A stretch of 64,000 nucleotides of DNA from Phallus indusiatus (taxonomy: Eukaryota > Basidiomycota > Agaricomycetes > Phallales > Phallaceae): the NCBI GenBank assembly GCA_027605045.1, contig JAQFWX010000002.1, positions 2,170,001 to 2,234,000 of the forward strand. The letters are read 5' to 3'. Below are positions 1 to 11,935 of this stretch, one piece after another. A program made the position numbers and the translations under genes. Numbering within the stretch: position 1 is the stretch's first letter; each line of letters begins with the position of its first letter. The notes beneath the pieces are model-generated. The model was given only the letters and a program-made list of their open reading frames with translations, was not told the DNA's origin and ran no database searches.

Positions 1-1085
1 CTCAGAACGATTGAAGTCGTAGGTCCACAGAGGCACACAAGTATATTCAACCTACGTCACGGACGGCCTCGTCAGTGATGGTCTCACTCGTTTTTCGCAC
101 GACTGCCATTATCAGCCTCACAAACGTCGCTGATGATTCCAGAACAAGCAAGGAGTAGTAGGCATAAGAATGACCGTTGGACGATGATGAAATGTTCTCA
201 TTGTTGCTTCGTCGTCGATGGCTAGAACATTGGTGAAGAGGTTTAGTATCAGCTTGTGCGTGTTAGACGACGCACGACGCACTTTCAGTCTGACATTGAC
301 ACCGCCCAACAGGTTCCATCATGTCGTCTTCTCCGCCAAATTTAGTTATATCTGACACATGATCCTCTCGGCCCTATTTACCGAATGATCGATGACATCG
401 CTGTCTTAACAGAGAGTTTCGACGTCGGCGTTGGTGGAGAAGCTTTGGATGCGCTACCACCCTGCATTCCTGAGAACGCCGATGGGTCTTGGGTGTAGGC
501 TATCAACAATGAATCTGTTAGCGTCGATATGAATTGGGAAACATTTTCGTACCTTCTTGAACACGATGAATATCGACATTGAATACACTATATCTTGTGG
601 GAACACTTTGGGTGAATGGAAACTTGGGGAGCAATTTATGCAAGCTAGAAGATGATTAGAATGAGCGACATCGAAGATCACGACGATTACATACCGGATA
701 ATTCACGTAGTCTCCAGAGAGATGTATGTGATTCTGTCAATCTGAGCTGCACCTCTGCGTCCACCATCCGCGACACTAACAGTGCAGCCTCTTACGCGAT
801 CCGGATCCACCAGCAGCGATAAGAACAGCGGACAAGTATGGACAGAGCTACCGAAAGCGCCACCGCATTGACGTAAGCCCACAAGAGCACACTTTATTGA
901 GGAAGATAAACGCGGAATCGAGGGTATCACCACGGCTTTGTTGAGATCCAAGGCGTTCAGCATGTTTGTAAATGAAAATCCCGTCTGACCATGAATTGAA
1001 TCGTGTTTTTCCGCTGTGGCTCTGTCGTCGGTTGCGTGCGATGTGCTGGCAGAGGAGCTCCAGAACATGCTTTTGGTCCAAGAAA
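1..1085 (-). repeat. R-unit copy 1 (left part outside window)
   Basis: Degenerate copy of the intergenic R-unit that fills the spaces between NLR genes. On the minus strand it contains the intron-like segment ending TTCTAG near 655 and starting at GTATGTAATCG near 695. At 808-950 it has the recurring block matching CAGCAGCGATAA and TATCACCACGGCT. Minus-strand ORFs of 133 and 77 codons overlap here but are not conserved in other copies. Function unknown. Confidence 0.5.
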
Positions 1086-1089
1086 GAAT

Positions 1090-2010
1090 TATGGACTTGC
1101 TCATGTTAGTTTCTGTGTGACGAGAACTCTGTTCATGAGGCCTTCGTCGAGTCGTCTTCCTCTACAAGATTAGTCGTACCCAACATATATACTTCGTGTC
1201 CTGATTCACTGTATGAATCGATGGTATCGCTGACTTTGACGAGAGCTTCGAGATCGGTGTCGATAGAACTGTCGCCGAGATGTTGGCATGTCTGAGGTGT
1301 AGACTCTTAATGATGAATCTGTCGATATTGAGAGGGTGGCGAAATGTTATCTGGCGTTCTTAGACATAATGTTCGTGATATGGATGTCAACCTGGTGCGT
1401 ATCTTCAAGGACGCATTCTGTGCTGCGACGAACTTGAAGCGATCCAGTGCATGTAAGCTAGACAAGACGATTAGAACCGACAAAGTCGAGAAAAGAAAGC
1501 TAGAATATCATACCGAATTCATTGACTAGGCAGGAGATCTGACCTGCATTTCTCGCGTTCACCGTGTGTCATACTCCGTTCGGCGTTTTCCAGCAACACA
1601 AGCCGGAAAGTGTTCAAGAACATAGCACCCAGGTCAGCCAGCAGCGATAGCAACAGTCGAATGGGTAATTCACCAGCTCAAATAAAGTCACCAGAAGCGC
1701 CACTGCTCTTCGGATTATGCCTTCATTAGGCAAGATGAACGTGAAATCGAGGGTATCATCACAGCTTTCTTGAGCTTGAAGACGTTCGGAATGTTCGTAA
1801 AGAGCTTTGACGAATCCACACGAGTAACGACTACAATATCTTGTGCGTCTATTCCAGCTGAGCCCCTCGGTCGCAGAATGATGAGATAGAGGATGGATAT
1901 GTGTGACAACGGGAATGGTGGATAGGACGTGGTTTGGAAGAAGTAGTGGGAGACTACGAAACGAAGACAGTGGGCTGACACTGGAAAATGGGGCAAAAAC
2001 TAAAGGTTAT
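1090..2010 (-). repeat. R-unit copy 2
   Basis: Collinear with 29120-30100 and 57960-58900. It carries the intron-like segment at about 1460-1520, the block CAGCAGCGATAGCAACAGTC near 1635 and the block reading FTNIPN-K-KKAVMIPSISRS on the minus strand near 1740-1800. The 61-codon plus-strand ORF at 1344-1529 recurs only in broken form at 29399-29605, so no gene is called. Confidence 0.55.
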
Positions 2011-2014
2011 TTGT

Positions 2015-3530
2015 CTGCGGAATAACCTAGTATAGCCCCTTGAAAGAAGGTGTAAATCTCCCGCTAGCGATACAATAAAACCGAGAGACTCACCCAGCTC
2101 TATCACATCACATGGACCTACGTGTTTGACCTTCAAACACTTCTCATAAGTAAGCGTGTTAGCCAAAGCCTTGCCCTCGAGAATAAAACTAGGCTTAATA
2201 AGCTCCGCGACGTGTTTCCTAATCATTTCAACCAAAGTCGTAGGATTACATGTTCGAGCTCGTGCACATCGCAGCCTCTTCAGTGATGATCGATGATCTC
2301 TTCCGTCTTCACAAAACCGCCGGGAGACCACGTCACAGAGGAAGAGCACACCATCAGCTTCACGAATATCGTTGATGAATCCAGAGCAGGATGGGGCTAT
2401 TTGTTCTTGAAAGGGCTGTAGACGTTGAACGTGGAACAACGGTGAAATGAACCGTGATTCACTCTGTTTCATCGTCTCTGGTTTGCCTAATGATGGTATG
2501 TTGACGGAGGAGCTTCAGGATCAGCGTGCGCCGCCGCTAACGCCATTGTCCACAGAAAGGAGCATCGACTTGCATATGTTGTCTCCGCGCAATATCCCCA
2601 TCATGCATATCGTTTTGCGTTTGACAAACATCGCTCGGCAGTTTCATCGTGTCGTCTTCCCCTTTTATCCCCACCGATTTTGTTCGTGTCCCAGTTCACC
2701 TATGAATTGACGTCGCTGGTTTACTGAGACTCCGATGGCTGTGTCGGAAGAGGCGTTGACCATGTAATACTGAAATTGTTGTTGAGTTTTAGGTGTAAGC
2801 GGTTGATGATGAGTTCTTTGATGTTTAGAGGACGACGAGACGTTATCCGATATTCTTGGAATGTTTGTGACATAGATGATGACTTTGAGAAGAATGCTTT
2901 CCGGGACACGATACTTGGAATGACGAAGCCGAGGAAGCTCATTCATGAAACTAGAAGATGACTGGAATCAACGACGAGAACAGAAGATCATGTTGGTTGC
3001 ATCCCAAACTCATATACTGGCTCTAATTCTCTTACCTGCGTTTCCACGTTCGCTGAAAAATCATATCTCGTCTCCACCGCAATTGTTACAGTTTTCAGGT
3101 CCACCATGAACAATAGCGACGGCCGAATAAGGAGACCACGAAAGTGGGAGAGCTACACTGATGTAGGCTTTCAAGAGTACACCTTCATTAGGAGAATAAA
3201 CGCAAAGTCCGGAGTATCACTATGGCTCTGCCGAGCTTCAAAGCGTTCGACATATTTGTACAGGCGAATGAACTCGAGAGATGTCGATGAATGACGAGGA
3301 CGATGTCTAGTGCGTCTGTTCTTGCTGAGCCTTGGTTCCACGCAGAGAGATGGTGAGCGGATGAGACTGGAAGTGGTTTATGGCGGAGATGATCGAGAAG
3401 GCGGATTGACTGGGAGCCCAGGAGAAGTATTGTGGGACAACAAGACGGACACGGTTTGTCCTACAAAGTGGTGTTGGGCCCCGGTCCCAAGGTAGGCCGA
3501 GGCGGCAGTATAATGAGGATCTGGTGCAGA
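2015..3530 (-). repeat. R-unit copy 3 (near full length)
   Basis: One of the most complete copies. On the minus strand a splice-like segment runs from GTGAGTCTCTCGG (about 2094) to CTATACTAG (about 2030), 67 nt. The preceding exon-like stretch reads VAELIKPSFILEGKALANT, a phrase also recognisable in copies at 24.9 and 51.7 kb. The block TCCACCATGAACAATAGCGA lies near 3100. The 172-codon ORF 1954-2472 crosses the intron-like segment and has no equivalent elsewhere, so this is treated as a decayed unit of unknown origin. Confidence 0.58.
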
Positions 3531-3534
3531 GGGA

Positions 3535-4596
3535 CAGTGTGACAAAAGATTTCTGCGCGTTCTTTTCCCATATACCCAATGAAATGCTGAACTCTGATGC
3601 TGTATTTGTGCAGATTTGATATCTTAAATTTCAGGCTAAAGGCGAATAAAGACGATACATTCCGAGAATTTCGCCTTCGTGGCCCGATGAGATAGCTGTG
3701 TCGGCGGATGGTGTCATTGCCAGCTGGCGATGATAGCGCAAGGAAAAAGAGCTTCGAATGAGAATAGAAATAAATGCGCATGAAGAAGAAACTGGGATGG
3801 AAGGTTTGATTCTTGCGAATCATGCATTTTTGATGTTTGTTCATCATTAGCAGATTTCGCTGCCTTAGTCTCCACTGCCGGCGTCAGTCTCCCGTTTGTA
3901 CTAGAAAAGGGATGCGCATTTGACACTAAGCAAAGTTGTCCGGTCGCTGGTGCCAGTTTGAGAAGCAAATGCAAACGGAAATGGTGATGCGATCTCATGA
4001 GCGGGATCCACGCCGACGAGCGACGCGAAGCTCTTGTCACTGAACATATCCTGGATTATTGAGTCTAAAAGTACGCCCCATCGTCTCCTCCAACGAAAAC
4101 CTGCTCAAGCTTAGACTTGCACTACCCCTCAATCCGCTCGTACTGATTTTCACTCGCGACTTCCGTTTCGGTCACCCGTATCGTCTCGAATTTTTTTACA
4201 ACAGACCACTATGAAAAGGAATGGTTTGTTTAGCGTCGAAGATGGGTTATTTATGTCAAGCGTCGAGATATGTTGGACGGTTGTAGAGGTGACGCTCTCT
4301 CTCACCTGACGTCTTGGCTCTATTTGAAAATATTCACCTCTGCGGTTTCCCAGTTCCTCTACGATCTACTCTGGACTCCCCTTTCAAACACACAAACCAG
4401 GACAGAGAAACCAGGATTTCAATGTTTTTCGGCATCGCGGAGCCTTGAAAAACTAAGTTTCATCACATAGCATCACCCCAGCGGTCTTTCGCATTCATGC
4501 AGCCAATTTAGTAGATAACGATTGGACGAGAATATTCTGAATGAAGCCGGTTAGGCCAGTCTCCTATTACCCCACAATGTATAATATTAAGATCAG
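3535..4596. other. 3' flank of NLR A, recurring downstream of C, D and E
   Basis: This segment recurs at 31.5-32.8, 44.1-45.2 and (shortened) 60.4-60.9 kb, always immediately downstream of an NLR stop codon. It contains a plus-strand ORF at 4270-4470 whose relatives at 32457-32696 and 44840-45076 keep similar start, length and C-terminus (SFIT). It could be 3' UTR plus terminator DNA of the NLR or a relic of a small convergent gene. I cannot decide which. Confidence 0.4.
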
Positions 4597-7500
4597 CTAC
4601 TTTTTGCATTCTGTCCATCTTGTACCATGAACAAAATTTTCGAAACCGAGTTTTGTGAAATTTTTATAGCATCTCATCAACCACATGCTTGGATACCACA
4701 AATTCATTTGCATCTTCCACGGAATCCAGAATAAAAGTTCCCCGTGTGGGCCCAGCATCCAACCATTCTCATCTTGCTTCGTCCAAGGCGAAAAGCTTGC
4801 GTTATTCCACGCCGTCAGTGCGGAATCTAGTACCTCACTATCTTCGGAGCGGAGCTTGTAATCCTCAATTAATCTAGCCAAATACTGAGTAAAATACTCG
4901 ACTGAATAGCCAAACTCGTACCGTCTTGTTTGAAGATGCCCAAATTTGTCGGCGAACTGTGGATCATTTATATGATCGCTACAAAGGCGTGTCATGATTT
5001 CGTACACACGCAAATCCCACACCTTTGCTATTCCGTATCCACCAACAGTCAAGAGGCTGTCTCCATCTAATGCCATTGAGTACGGTTCCATAGGCCAGGG
5101 TCCTGGCGAAAGACACTGCATGACCATAGTTTTAGTCTGTATATCCCAGATAGTGACACGGCACATTCCATCTGAACCAACCAATGCACATATCCGCTCA
5201 GAGTCATTAGAGAAACGAATCATCTTGACCTGATTGTCGGATGGGGGCCCATCTAACGGAATGCCCTTCTCCATATCCCAGAGTTTCACTTTTTTCGGAT
5301 CTTCAAGAGGTATCCAAGCAATGTATTTTCGATTTGGGGAGAATGCTGGAAGCTTGCGTGTATTGGAACAATTAATGCTTGCACCTGTTGAGCGGTCTAA
5401 AATATCCAGATTGATTATATCCTCGCCCCATGATTTAGAACACGCGATACTGCCATCCCTGCTCCATGATCCAAAACACACGCATATATATGTATCATTG
5501 GAAGAGACGAAGATTGAATGGGCATATGGATCGGTCAACCTTCCCATGCTGAAGCTTGGACGGATACATAGATCATGCGGAAAAGGCCCATTGATCGTTT
5601 TATGTGATTCCGAATCACGTTCCTCGACAAAGCCGTGTTCATCTGTTTGATATGCAACCCAAAAGGTAGCGCCCGTTTGAGAGAAAGTAAGAGCCATCAC
5701 TGTGCTTGATACTCTACTGCAGCTGCTCAAAGTACGGGTGCGGACATCCCATACTTTAATATTGTCCTTCTCATCACAGCTTAAAAGGCGGTCGCCACTT
5801 GGAGAGAATACGAGAATGGTGAGTCGTTTATCCGATTCGTCTATAGTGAATATCTCCTTTTCGTCGATGTTCCAGAGACAAAGAGAAGACGGCCGACTGA
5901 TGTCAACATAGGCAATGGTCCAGTGATTATCCTCTGGAGAAACTTCGGCGAGTGGTCGGTGATTAACCAACACAGGGGCGCATTTTAAGACAGCGGTTCC
6001 CGCAGGATCCAGAACTCGTAGGTCTGCGGGTCCTGGTTGGGGTATAAATATATTATAAGGCTTAATCCGCAGAATGACATGTTGTCCCTTGTGCCAAGCT
6101 CCAGCTTGATCGACCTCGTAAATAATATCTTTGTCCTCACTCCTGTTGTCGATTTCCTCCTGATCAAGGTCGTCCCATGCTAGAACATGTATCGCGTCAC
6201 CGTACTCAACTGCTATGTGTGTCGCATTGGATGATAGGGCACCTATACGACGGTGACGGAAAGCAGGGTGGTGTCGCCGTAATTCCTTTCCTGTCGATAC
6301 ATTCCGGATCAAGCACTCGTTTTCGTGAGAAAGGAACAGATCTTCCCCATTTGGAGAGAACCCTGCTGTCCAAAGTGGGGTATGTTTCTGAAACAGGCAA
6401 ACCATCGTTGTCTGTATGTCATAAACCTCTATTATGTCATAAACCTTGTTGTCCCCAATCTTAGAGCTCCTGACAATGATGTGATTGTCGCTTAATGCCA
6501 CTAATCTGTGATGCTTGGTGAACGACGCAAACAAAACAAATGTCTTTTCTCGAGTGTCCCAAAGTCGCAACACCTCTTCGTTGGGCTGAATGCCAACAAA
6601 CCTTCCTCTTGAGGAGAACATAACCGCACTGGATAATTGCCGGAAATCTGCCAGAATGTCTTCAAAGGGTTTGACACAAGTCTCTCTCTCATAGCAAATA
6701 ACAGTTTTATCGGTCTTGAAAGCAATGAAACGTCCATCCGGAGAGATACAGCAAAAATGGCATCCTTCTGGTGCAATTCTTTCGTTGGACTCGTATGAAA
6801 CATTCCTCGTATTTTCCTCCCAGATCAAGATACCTCCATGTGTATAACAGCAGTAAACCAGTTCTCCATTCAATGAAAATATGATATCGGTGATACGCGC
6901 CTCTTCTTCCGGACTCATCTGACAAAGGATTTCGCCAGTAATATAATCCCACACCCATAAATCCCCGTTGTAGAAGCCAGCTGCAATTTGTGTGTTTTGA
7001 GGGGAGAATGCAAGTTCCCGTGGATGTGATGAGGGGTGTCTTTGCGTAACACTATTTTTGATTTGAGGCCTGAGGGATATAGGTTGACCGACATCCACGC
7101 TGAAAAGGTGCGGATACTGAGGAAGATATTGTGATGATATGAATGATTCCTTTGAGATATAAGGAAGGGCGGAAAGGTAAAGATGGGGTGTGCTCCGCGT
7201 CATTATCATTCCAAATTTGAACAAAAATTGTGATGCCTCTTCTGCGAGTGAAGCTAATTCAGGGTCCGTGTCCTACATATCAAATATTTTGATTTTAGAC
7301 CATACATACGAGGTGAACACTTACTTTTGTCATATTTATTACGATCTGCATTCCAGAACGACCATGATCTACTTCCGCTAAGAGACTAAGCACTTCAAAC
7401 AAGTACAGTAACTTGATACGAATCAAGTCGTTAATTTCCGCCAGAAGGTCTTCGTTAAGACTTGAATATTCCAAGTGGTACGCCCAAAAACAACATGCAT

Positions 7501-10156
7501 ATGACAAGGAAGATGGAATCGCTTTAGCTACCCGAGAACCGAAATCTGGTACATCTCTATTGCGTTTGTGTGACGTTTCCAGTTCGCAGATATTGAACCG
7601 GAGCATCCCATTCATAACCCGCAAACATGCATGCGTGAAATAACTTTGGTCTGACGTATCAATGTAATACCGATTCTGAGTCCCAGGCATTTGGTCGGAA
7701 CTGAGGAAAAAGTCGAAGACTGAGGTGTGTATTGGTCGAATGTGGGTGGTAGATTGTCCGTCGAGTCCAATAAACAGCGAATTCAACAGCTTCAATACAA
7801 CTTGAACGTTCTTGCTGTCACCACAATCAGGGCCGAAAAAAGCCTGCAAGTCCGAGATTGAAAAAGGCTTCCGTGAGCACATAATTGCTCCCACGCATTT
7901 TTTCAACAGAATGAGATGGCTGTCAAAATGACAACCTGGCTGGGCATCGAGAACCTGATGGTACATCTCGTACAGAGAGGATGTCGATTTTGTGAGGACG
8001 GACCTGAGCCTCTGCGCTGCTTCTAATTCATCGGGGTATAGAATGTAGTCGCATGCGATTTTCGCCCATATGAAAAGCCTTTGTGCCCTCTGAGCCAATA
8101 GCGAACACCAATTATTGTCCACCGTGTTTAAAGTCTCCGATATGTCAGAAAGCTCATGGGAGATGACTTGTTGAATGTCGTTTAATGTATCAGTTGGGTT
8201 AACGTCTGTCATATATTTGCAGCAAACATTTCGATGTTGATGGAATACTTTGATGTCGTGTTCGGGACGAGAGGTTATTATGATACGAATATTGCTCGGA
8301 AGCTCTGAGCTCCGTTCAAAAAGCAAGGGCAGAAGGATCTTGCGTTCCTTTTGGTCACCGCTCTCGTCCAAGGCATCTATAATGATAATCATCCGCTTTG
8401 TCGTCCCTTTAGACGGCTTGATGATCATCTCGTCGAATTGTGTTTGGAGATCCAAGGATTTTCTAATCGCAATGTCTTGGACAGCCTGTACAAGATTTCG
8501 TTTCCACAACACATGACGATCGGCCAAGTTGCGAGAAATCGTGCTGAATAAGAGATTGATTTTTCCCTTATTGCTTCTATTGAAGCAGAAGAACGAGCCC
8601 AATTTGTCACCCATTTTTTTTGCGACCGTGTGAGCAACTGCAGATTTTCCGGTGCCTGCTTGTCCGCTAAGGATGAGAACGCGTGCAGATGTATCCGCCT
8701 GATAAATCCATTCGACTATCTCTTTAATTAGCTTTTCGCGAGTTCCATGTAGACACATTTTACTGTGGTCAATGCCAACGTTATCTGCATATGGTATATC
8801 GCCAAGACGATTGAAATCGTCTTACAGAAATATTAGGGACCGAATACACAATAATAAGGAGGGACGAAGACTGACCACTATTCAAAGTCGTGATTCCTAT
8901 CTGCAGTGTCAAAAATTCTTGAACGGTTTTAAGAATTTGATCAAATGAGTCCTTAAATTTCGAAATCTTGCTATCGAAGCCCACTCCTTTCATTAGATTC
9001 GTACCTGATCATCAGAATGAAATGTCACATTGCTTGAACTTGATTGGGAACGAAAATAAATATAGCTACCGGCACTATTATCGGTATATTTCTTGATGAA
9101 ATCGACGCACTCGCAAGTTGTAACAATGAGAAGCTTCAATTCATCGCTTTGAGTGTCTGTGAGAGCAGACAATCTATCCGCTTCGTTTATGTACTTGTAG
9201 ATGTACGTCAAGCGCTCGAATAAATTTTGAACATTCTTATTTCGGGTTGCATGCATTTGAAGAATCTAGAGGAGTCAGCCACCATGAGAGATATAAGAAT
9301 GGTAGCCCCTCACATTTGGAACAATTGAGAGGATACTCCAAGCTTGGTGACCGTATGGATGCAGCTATATTTTGTCGCTAGTTAGGATAATTCACAAGCA
9401 AGGAATAATGTAGTACAAACCGAAGAAACAGAATCCGCCGCCGTCTTTACGAGGTCGAAATAAGTAAGAAATGTGGACCAAGATACGCCTTGGGTAAAAT
9501 AGATACCCTCGCTCTGTCGTTTGGCATCGTCTAGCAAATCTTTGAAACGATCTTCTTTGATCGTGAAACTTAGTTGACTCTGCTTGCCCAGGCGAACTTT
9601 GCAAACACCTATAGCAATTTCGTAAATGAGAATGAAAGTGAACGCGGCGAAACATACCAGCTGAACGTTGCATCAAAAGAAGACTGGACACAGTATTTGT
9701 ATACTCTCCGATTATTAGAACCACCAAGTCGTCCGCCTTTCCTTTTTTCTTAAGAATTTTGAAGGTGATGGTGGATTCTGTGGTTACATTATAGCTATTT
9801 TAAGGGAGTTAGTCGAATGGTGGGTAATTACTCAGATCCGATAGCCTCACAGAATCTGTTCACTCCAAACAACACGATTGTTCTTGCGATTCCCTACGGC
9901 TGACTCCAATCTTTCGTGATCGTTACCGGTGACCTTGGATATTTCGATAACGAAGGTCGGTTTTCTCCAGGGAAAAGAAGAAGCGGGAGGATTTTCCAGT
10001 TCAATATCTATAAACGCCATCAATCTACGTGCAAGATAAGTTGTTTAACTTCCTAATACCGGAAATCGCATATCGATACTGCTCAAACCTGGGAAAGAAA
10101 TTTAATCAGTTTGCTAGTATTGATAATAAACAGTAATTTCACAACAATGATGACAT
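4597..10156 (-). CDS. NLR-type STAND ATPase A: C2-like, helical linker, NACHT, WD40 repeats (intact)
   Basis: Hand-spliced model complement(join(4597..7272, 7325..8820, 8876..9004, 9070..9265, 9314..9364, 9421..9608, 9658..9794, 9851..10007, 10060..10088, 10143..10156)). It totals 5073 nt, giving 1690 residues with no internal stop, and all introns are GT..AG (intron 8 begins GTCAGT). Residues 1 to about 120 form a C2-like beta domain, followed by a helical linker containing YINEADRL and CECVDFIKKY. NACHT has a P-loop GQAGTGKS at about 353-360 and Walker B IIIIDALDE at about 445-453, then ITSRPEHD. From about residue 800 roughly 12-13 divergent WD40 blades follow (LWVWDYITG, LRLWDTREK, IKVWDVRTR, VKLWDMEKG, AKVWDLRVY), ending FVHGTRWTECKK. 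In this family NACHT is the nucleotide-dependent oligomerisation switch and the propeller senses ligand; the ligand here is unknown. The start is chosen because the 14-nt exon 1 is conserved and keeps frame in A, C and D. Confidence 0.87.
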
Positions 10157-10660
10157 TACTAGCTTGCGTGGTGTCAAAAATGGTTTGGATAGTGGTTAGT
10201 GAGGAAGAGAGTTATGGTTGGGTAAATCTGGGGTAGGATCGCAGCGCAACGTGTTTGACTGTTTGTACAGCTTCGTACACAGGTTCTACTTGAAGGTGCA
10301 CAATCAAAGAGGTTCTCGCAGGTTTCAAGTTCCAAATTGACTGAACGCCCATGAATCATGATTAATTGATTCGTCTTGGAAGACAAGGTAGCGCACAAAG
10401 GTAGCGCCGTGGCAAAAGTCCAGTTCATCCAATCACTCATGTTTTCCAAGTAAAATGTTGGCCTCGGGTGGATACCGGGAGACAAAGAACACAAGTTGAG
10501 CTCAGAATACGTTCGCTGGCTGGAGCGCGAATAATGTGAGTTCAGATTATCCATCCAGTTTTTGACGTTTTTTCACGAGCGATGACTCAAGCAACTGTTA
10601 AAAAAGATACGCCCAATGAAAAGCCGTGTATTTTTTATTTCATAAACAATCGAATTTACG
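10157..10660 (-). promoter_or_regulatory. Upstream region of NLR A, conserved with NLR D
   Basis: The 500 bp 5' of the inferred start match 50976-51480 upstream of D (for example GGTTTGGATAGTGG and GTAAATCTGGGGT) and grade into R-unit DNA. No TATA box could be assigned with confidence. This is the probable promoter by position and conservation only. The ORF 10174-10554 lies wholly within it and has only a weak counterpart upstream of D, so it is not called. Confidence 0.35.
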
Positions 10661-11935
10661 AAATAGCCTAGTAATAGGAGTGTAAGTCTTCCACTAGCCA
10701 CACAACAAAACCGAGAAACTTATATACCTAGCTCTTCTGTCCTTTTTGTAATCATACCACAAACCTACGCGTTTGATTCTCCAACTCTTCGAAAGTAAGC
10801 GTGATAGCCGAGATCTTGCCCTCGAGGATAAACCTAGGCTTGATATACTTCGCGACATTGCCTTCTAATCGTTGCAGCCAAAGCCGCAGGAACACATATT
10901 CGGCCCCGTGCACGTCGCGAGCCCTTCAGCGATGGTCTTTTGAGTCATCGCAGAATAGCAAGAGCCTATTTTAAAGAGAGAGAACATATTATCAGCTTCA
11001 CGAATGTGATTGAATCTAGAACAGGGATGAGGTTATCTGTTCTTGACATGAGAGTGGACGTTAGACGAGGGGCGAAATGAATCGCCGGTTCCTAACAATG
11101 GTACGTTGACAGAATAACTTCAGGATCAGCTGCACCGCTTGCGCCGGTGTTCGCATGAAAGAGCATCGACTTACGCATTTGTTTCTGCACAATATCCATA
11201 CAATGCATGACGTCTTCCGCTGATATTCAACACATGTTCTTCGTGTCCCAGTTCACCGTATGGAATTGATGGTATCGCTAGTTTACTGAAAGCTGCAACG
11301 TTGGTGTTTGTATAAGCGTTGCCAGGAACGTTGATACCGAAATTGTTGGTGTGTCTTGTAAGTGGTAGATGATGAACCCGTGGATGTTGGAAGGATGGCA
11401 AGGCGGTGGATGTAGTGTTTGCGACGCGGATAACAACTTGGAAGGTGCATTCAGAACACGTTCCATGACACATTCTCGCGCCCGCTGAGTCCGTACCCCT
11501 TTTCACAGGAACACGAACCGTAATATATTCAAGAACACAAGCATCCAGATTCACCAGCAGCGATGATACTGACCGAGCCGAAATTGGCTTGGATAAGTTA
11601 CCAGGCAAGCTGGCACCGTATCTCAGATATTGGCGCGTCCCAGATGTAAGTTCATGACGATGAATCTGTTAGTGTTGCCGGCGGAGATGGGAAGAACGAC
11701 TTGCGGCCGTCGTAGACATGATGTTCGTAACGTGTATGTCAACCTGGAGTGACTCTGTCTTCAGGAAGATGTTGCATGGCGCCACAAACTTAGGCGATTC
11801 AGTGCATAAAAGCTAGACCGAATGATGAGAATTGACGACACGAGAAAAGACTACGAAAGCAGCATACCGAATCCGCGTACTACTAGCCAGAGATAGGGTC
11901 TGCGTTTTCATGATGATGTTTACTGAGGCCTAGCG
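10660..11935 (-). repeat. R-unit copy 4, upstream of NLR A
   Basis: Starts with the AATAGCCTAGTAATAGGAGT block and the equivalent of the 5' splice-like motif, mutated here (AACTTATATACCTAGC). It contains GAGGATAAACCTAGGCTTGA near 10830, the GTGTCCCAGTTCACCGTATG block near 11245, and a recombinant segment CTGACCGAGCCGAAATTGGC near 11567 shared with 15.9 and 53.57 kb. The 145-codon minus ORF 11171-11608 is the longest open frame in any copy's central part, but its frame is not preserved in other copies. Confidence 0.5.

Noticed and set aside
703..1104. 133-codon minus ORF
   Set aside because: It lies in an R-unit and owes its length to a local indel; aligned copies use other frames or contain stops.
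1954..2472. 172-codon minus ORF
   Set aside because: It crosses a probable 67-nt intron-like segment and joins unrelated parts of the R-unit; it is not conserved in copies 9 and 17.
5234..5911. Plus-strand ORFs opposite NLR A (138 and 69 codons), with relatives opposite C, D and E
   Set aside because: They are antisense shadows of the WD40 exon; they recur only because the minus-strand coding sequence is conserved.
4597..7272. Near-identical WD40 repeats typical of hypervariable HET genes
   Set aside because: The blades within each NLR are divergent from one another, so the concerted-evolution type of WD40 array is not present here.
10174..10554. 126-codon ORF upstream of NLR A
   Set aside because: Falls entirely in the conserved upstream region and is not open at the matching position upstream of D.
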